Part shown: positions 5,762 to 7,737 of the stretch, piece after piece
Numbering within the stretch: the stretch's first letter is position 1
Layout of the letters: each line of letters begins with the position of its first letter
Source of the DNA: an archaeon
GTDB lineage: Archaea; Halobacteriota; Syntropharchaeia; Alkanophagales; Methanospirareceae
Length of the DNA: 7,737 nt
NCBI GenBank assembly: GCA_030019325.1
Contig: JASEFB010000085.1
Span: 1 to 7,737, forward strand
Reading direction: 5' to 3'
Made by a program: the position numbers and the translations under genes
The notes under the pieces: model-generated
What the model saw: the letters and a program-made list of their open reading frames with translations, nothing else
Database searches by the model: none
What the model was told of the DNA's origin: nothing

Positions 5762-7737
5762 TCTTCATCCCTCCTTAGATTGGGTGAGAGGTCAGGCAGT
5801 TCTACACGCTTCATCTTCTCCTTCCTCTCTTTATCAACCTCGATTTTAGCTTCCAGTTCACCCGATTCTGTTATCTTCTTCAATTCTTTTAATGAGGATA
5901 ACATCATTGCAAGTGGACCGCCCATCTCTTTTATCCCCTTTGCTACCTTCATACTATCCTCTCTTATCTTCGAGATCTCTGATTCCGCCTTTGTTATATG
6001 CCGTATTACGCTTGAGGTGGTCTCTTCAGACGGTATCTTTCCGAGAAAAACCATCGATTTTTCGATGACCGCTTTTATATCATCACTGAATCGGTTCGAC
6101 AGGTCTTCAATTCTGTCGATTAATATCTCCATATTTCTTGAAGAGTCATCTATCATTCTCAGCATCTTCTCAGCTTTATCTTCAGCAGGTGCACCTGCAT
6201 CCATACCTCTTAATTTGGATATCAATTCATCAAGCTCGTTTTTCAGGAGTACAAACCCTCTTTCTGCTTCTCTAGTCCATCTCTTCACGTTTTCCATGCT
6301 TTTACTTGCATTTTCAAGCCCGTGAACCAGCATCGTAAGATTCGCTATCGAGTAGCTTTCCGGGTCCGGGATCCGCACATTTTTTATATCCTCTGCCATA
6401 TCCAGGCCGGTTAGCAAATCATCGAACATCTTCAAGCACTGTGCAAGCACGATCGGAACGTTACTCCATATCACTTCCTTCTCTAATAGCTCGTAAACCT
6501 TCCAGTAATTAGTAACCATATCTCTATTCTTCTCCTCTACACCCGGTGAGTAGGGTATTTCCGTGATTACGGAGAAAGGTTTGGGTGTTCCATAAAAAAG
6601 CGAATGATGTCTTTGCAACTTAACGAAATCACTTTCAGTATATGCTTTTTCAAGCCATTCCAATTCACGAAGTCTTGGCGGAAGCCCGGGTCCGGGCGCC
6701 CAGGGTTGAAGTCCAATCATAAGCGTGTAGATGGCAAAGCTGTGCGAACGTGCCGGTGTATCCAATTTCAAAACGTCTGCGTCCTTTGCAAATCTCTCCG
6801 TCACCATGCTCTTAAATGCTCCGCCTCCCAGCCTCGCATCATCAAAATTGTCCGCCCTTGTGCTCAATACCGCGATGAAGTGCCCAAACTTCTCCTCCTC
6901 GTTCACCACATTCCCCTGTGCATCCAACGAGAGGAATCCGTAATCGTGGAGAATATCGATATATTTTGATGCCATGGTACTCTCGATGGAATGCCGGTAG
7001 TTCACCATCGGATTGAATATGACATCGCCCTCATTGATGGGTGAATGCGTCCACCTGAAGAACTCCTCCTCTCGACCGAGTTTCTTCATGATCTCGAAGA
7101 AGGAGAGCGTTTTGAGGTCTTCCCTAAACTTCTTTAAACCCCTTATCTCCTCTTCTGATAACTCGATCTGATGATAACTCCTCGTATTCAGCGGCGATAT
7201 TATATCCCGGAGAAGTTTGTTCTTAAGCGCCTCAAGGCGTTCCAAAATACGCTCCGTAAGCCTCTTCTCCTCTTCTGCATCGCTTGCCCTTATCTCAAGG
7301 TCGAACACCTCCTCCTTCAAGCTCGATAATTTCTTCCTCGCCCTATCCAGCTTAGCCTTTGCATCCGCGGTTACAGCCACATTCGCATGATAGAACATTC
7401 CGGTTGCCGATTCGTAGCTATCAATGTCTCGCTGAACATCCCTTATCCTCCCTTCAAACCGTTCCAATTCACCTCGTTCCGATTCTATTCTGCCTCTTAT
7501 ATCCGATATCTTCGCCTCTATCTCAACTAATCGTTGCCTGACCCCCGGTATCTCATCCTCGATGTCATAGTACAAAAATAATTTCTCAGTAGGAAATACG
7601 CACTCGTAATAACCCAGTGAATCAAACCTGTTTTCGTATCCCCTTGCTCTGTTCTGAAGGTCATTGAGGTCGAGCCACTTACCCTTTGTTTCCACTGTTC
7701 CACCTGGAAGGAACCCAAGGTCGAGAAGGAACCTTGG
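5758..7737 (-). CDS. Large cytoplasmic coiled-coil protein, probably 5'-truncated by the right edge
   Basis: No family is recognised with certainty. From a GTG at 7693-7695 the product is 645 residues, but the frame stays open to the window edge. The extra 14 codons (PRFLLDLGFLPGG then T) are 55% G+C, like coding rather than intergenic DNA here, so the true start probably lies outside. Against this, AGGTG at 7701-7705 is a well-spaced ribosome site for the GTG, so a 645-residue form remains possible. From the GTG, residues 48-168 are a long coiled coil with a break near 96-112. Residues 175-450 are mixed globular sequence with RWTHSPINEG (214-223), FIAVLSTRAD (273-282) and the Pro-rich PWAPGPGLPP (331-340). 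Residues 460-625 are again helical coiled coil with a basic end. There is no signal peptide or membrane segment, so it is cytoplasmic. The stop overlaps the next start (ATGA). Possible identities are a scaffold, or the C-terminal half of a large tubulin-like protein. Confidence 0.8.
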   Translation of the reverse strand, partial: PRFLLDLGFLPGGTVETKGKWLDLNDLQNRARGYENRFDSLGYYECVFPTEKLFLYYDIEDEIPGVRQRLVEIEAKISDIRGRIESERGELERFEGRIRDVQRDIDSYESATGMFYHANVAVTADAKAKLDRARKKLSSLKEEVFDLEIRASDAEEEKRLTERILERLEALKNKLLRDIISPLNTRSYHQIELSEEEIRGLKKFREDLKTLSFFEIMKKLGREEEFFRWTHSPINEGDVIFNPMVNYRHSIESTMASKYIDILHDYGFLSLDAQGNVVNEEEKFGHFIAVLSTRADNFDDARLGGGAFKSMVTERFAKDADVLKLDTPARSHSFAIYTLMIGLQPWAPGPGLPPRLRELEWLEKAYTESDFVKLQRHHSLFYGTPKPFSVITEIPYSPGVEEKNRDMVTNYWKVYELLEKEVIWSNVPIVLAQCLKMFDDLLTGLDMAEDIKNVRIPDPESYSIANLTMLVHGLENASKSMENVKRWTREAERGFVLLKNELDELISKLRGMDAGAPAEDKAEKMLRMIDDSSRNMEILIDRIEDLSNRFSDDIKAVIEKSMVFLGKIPSEETTSSVIRHITKAESEISKIREDSMKVAKGIKEMGGPLAMMLSSLKELKKITESGELEAKIEVDKERKEKMKRVELPDLSPNLRRDEE
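5769..5775 (-). promoter_or_regulatory. Shine-Dalgarno site of the membrane coiled-coil gene
   Basis: AGGAGGG on the minus strand lies seven bases before the ATG at 5761, inside the end of the upstream coding region. It is a near-complete match to the complement of the 16S rRNA 3' end. It fixes the start of the downstream gene and shows that this organism uses Shine-Dalgarno initiation for internal operon genes. Confidence 0.75.

Noticed and set aside
5780..6325. 181-residue plus-strand open frame opposite the large coiled-coil gene
   Set aside because: It is the antisense shadow of a coiled-coil gene. Its Ser/Phe/Ile-rich product mirrors Glu/Lys/Asn codons, and it has no ribosome site or family motif.
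6604..6969. 121-residue plus-strand open frame
   Set aside because: It lies wholly antisense to the large coiled-coil gene, its translation has no recognisable domain, and the minus-strand frame continues through it without a break.
1..7737. CRISPR array, IS element or toxin-antitoxin pair
   Set aside because: I saw no regularly spaced repeats, transposase motif or small paired toxin/antitoxin genes on either strand.

Overview
The window most likely comes from a euryarchaeal archaeon. The tRNA-Leu has an archaeal-type D-arm and no encoded CCA. At least one gene (gyrB) has a TATA-like element about 25-30 bases before the start codon and little room for a leader, while another has a strong Shine-Dalgarno site. 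The gyrB product is the short (about 636-residue) form found in bacteria and in gyrase-carrying Euryarchaeota. Gyrase plus de novo arginine synthesis fits methanogen, ANME or Archaeoglobus-like lineages, but the sequence does not fix the genus.

Layout. 1-120: AT-rich C-terminal end of an unidentified plus-strand gene cut by the left edge. 121-356: non-coding leader holding an 8-bp inverted repeat. 357-1364 (+): argC. 1390-3300 (-): gyrB, convergent with argC and only 25 bases away. 3378-4334 (-): a polytopic membrane protein of the UPF0104 / lysylphosphatidylglycerol-synthase TM family. 4420-4502 (+): tRNA-Leu(CAG), divergent from the membrane protein gene. 4503-4708: non-coding DNA with a tandem 10-mer repeat and two adjacent perfect hairpins. 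4709-5761 and 5758-7737 (-): two genes with an ATGA overlap, encoding a single-pass surface/membrane protein with a cytoplasmic coiled coil and a large soluble coiled-coil protein that probably continues past the right edge.

How they fit together. argC, gyrB, the flippase-like gene and the tRNA are housekeeping or near-housekeeping genes on separate transcripts. The two-gene unit at the right is the least understood part. A large cytoplasmic protein with coiled coils at both ends is translationally coupled to a membrane protein that presents its own coiled coil to the cytoplasm. The arrangement suggests a membrane-anchored scaffold or cytoskeleton-like complex. A link to the large tubulin-like (FtsZ-related) families is possible but cannot be shown here, because the region where a GTPase domain would sit is outside the window.
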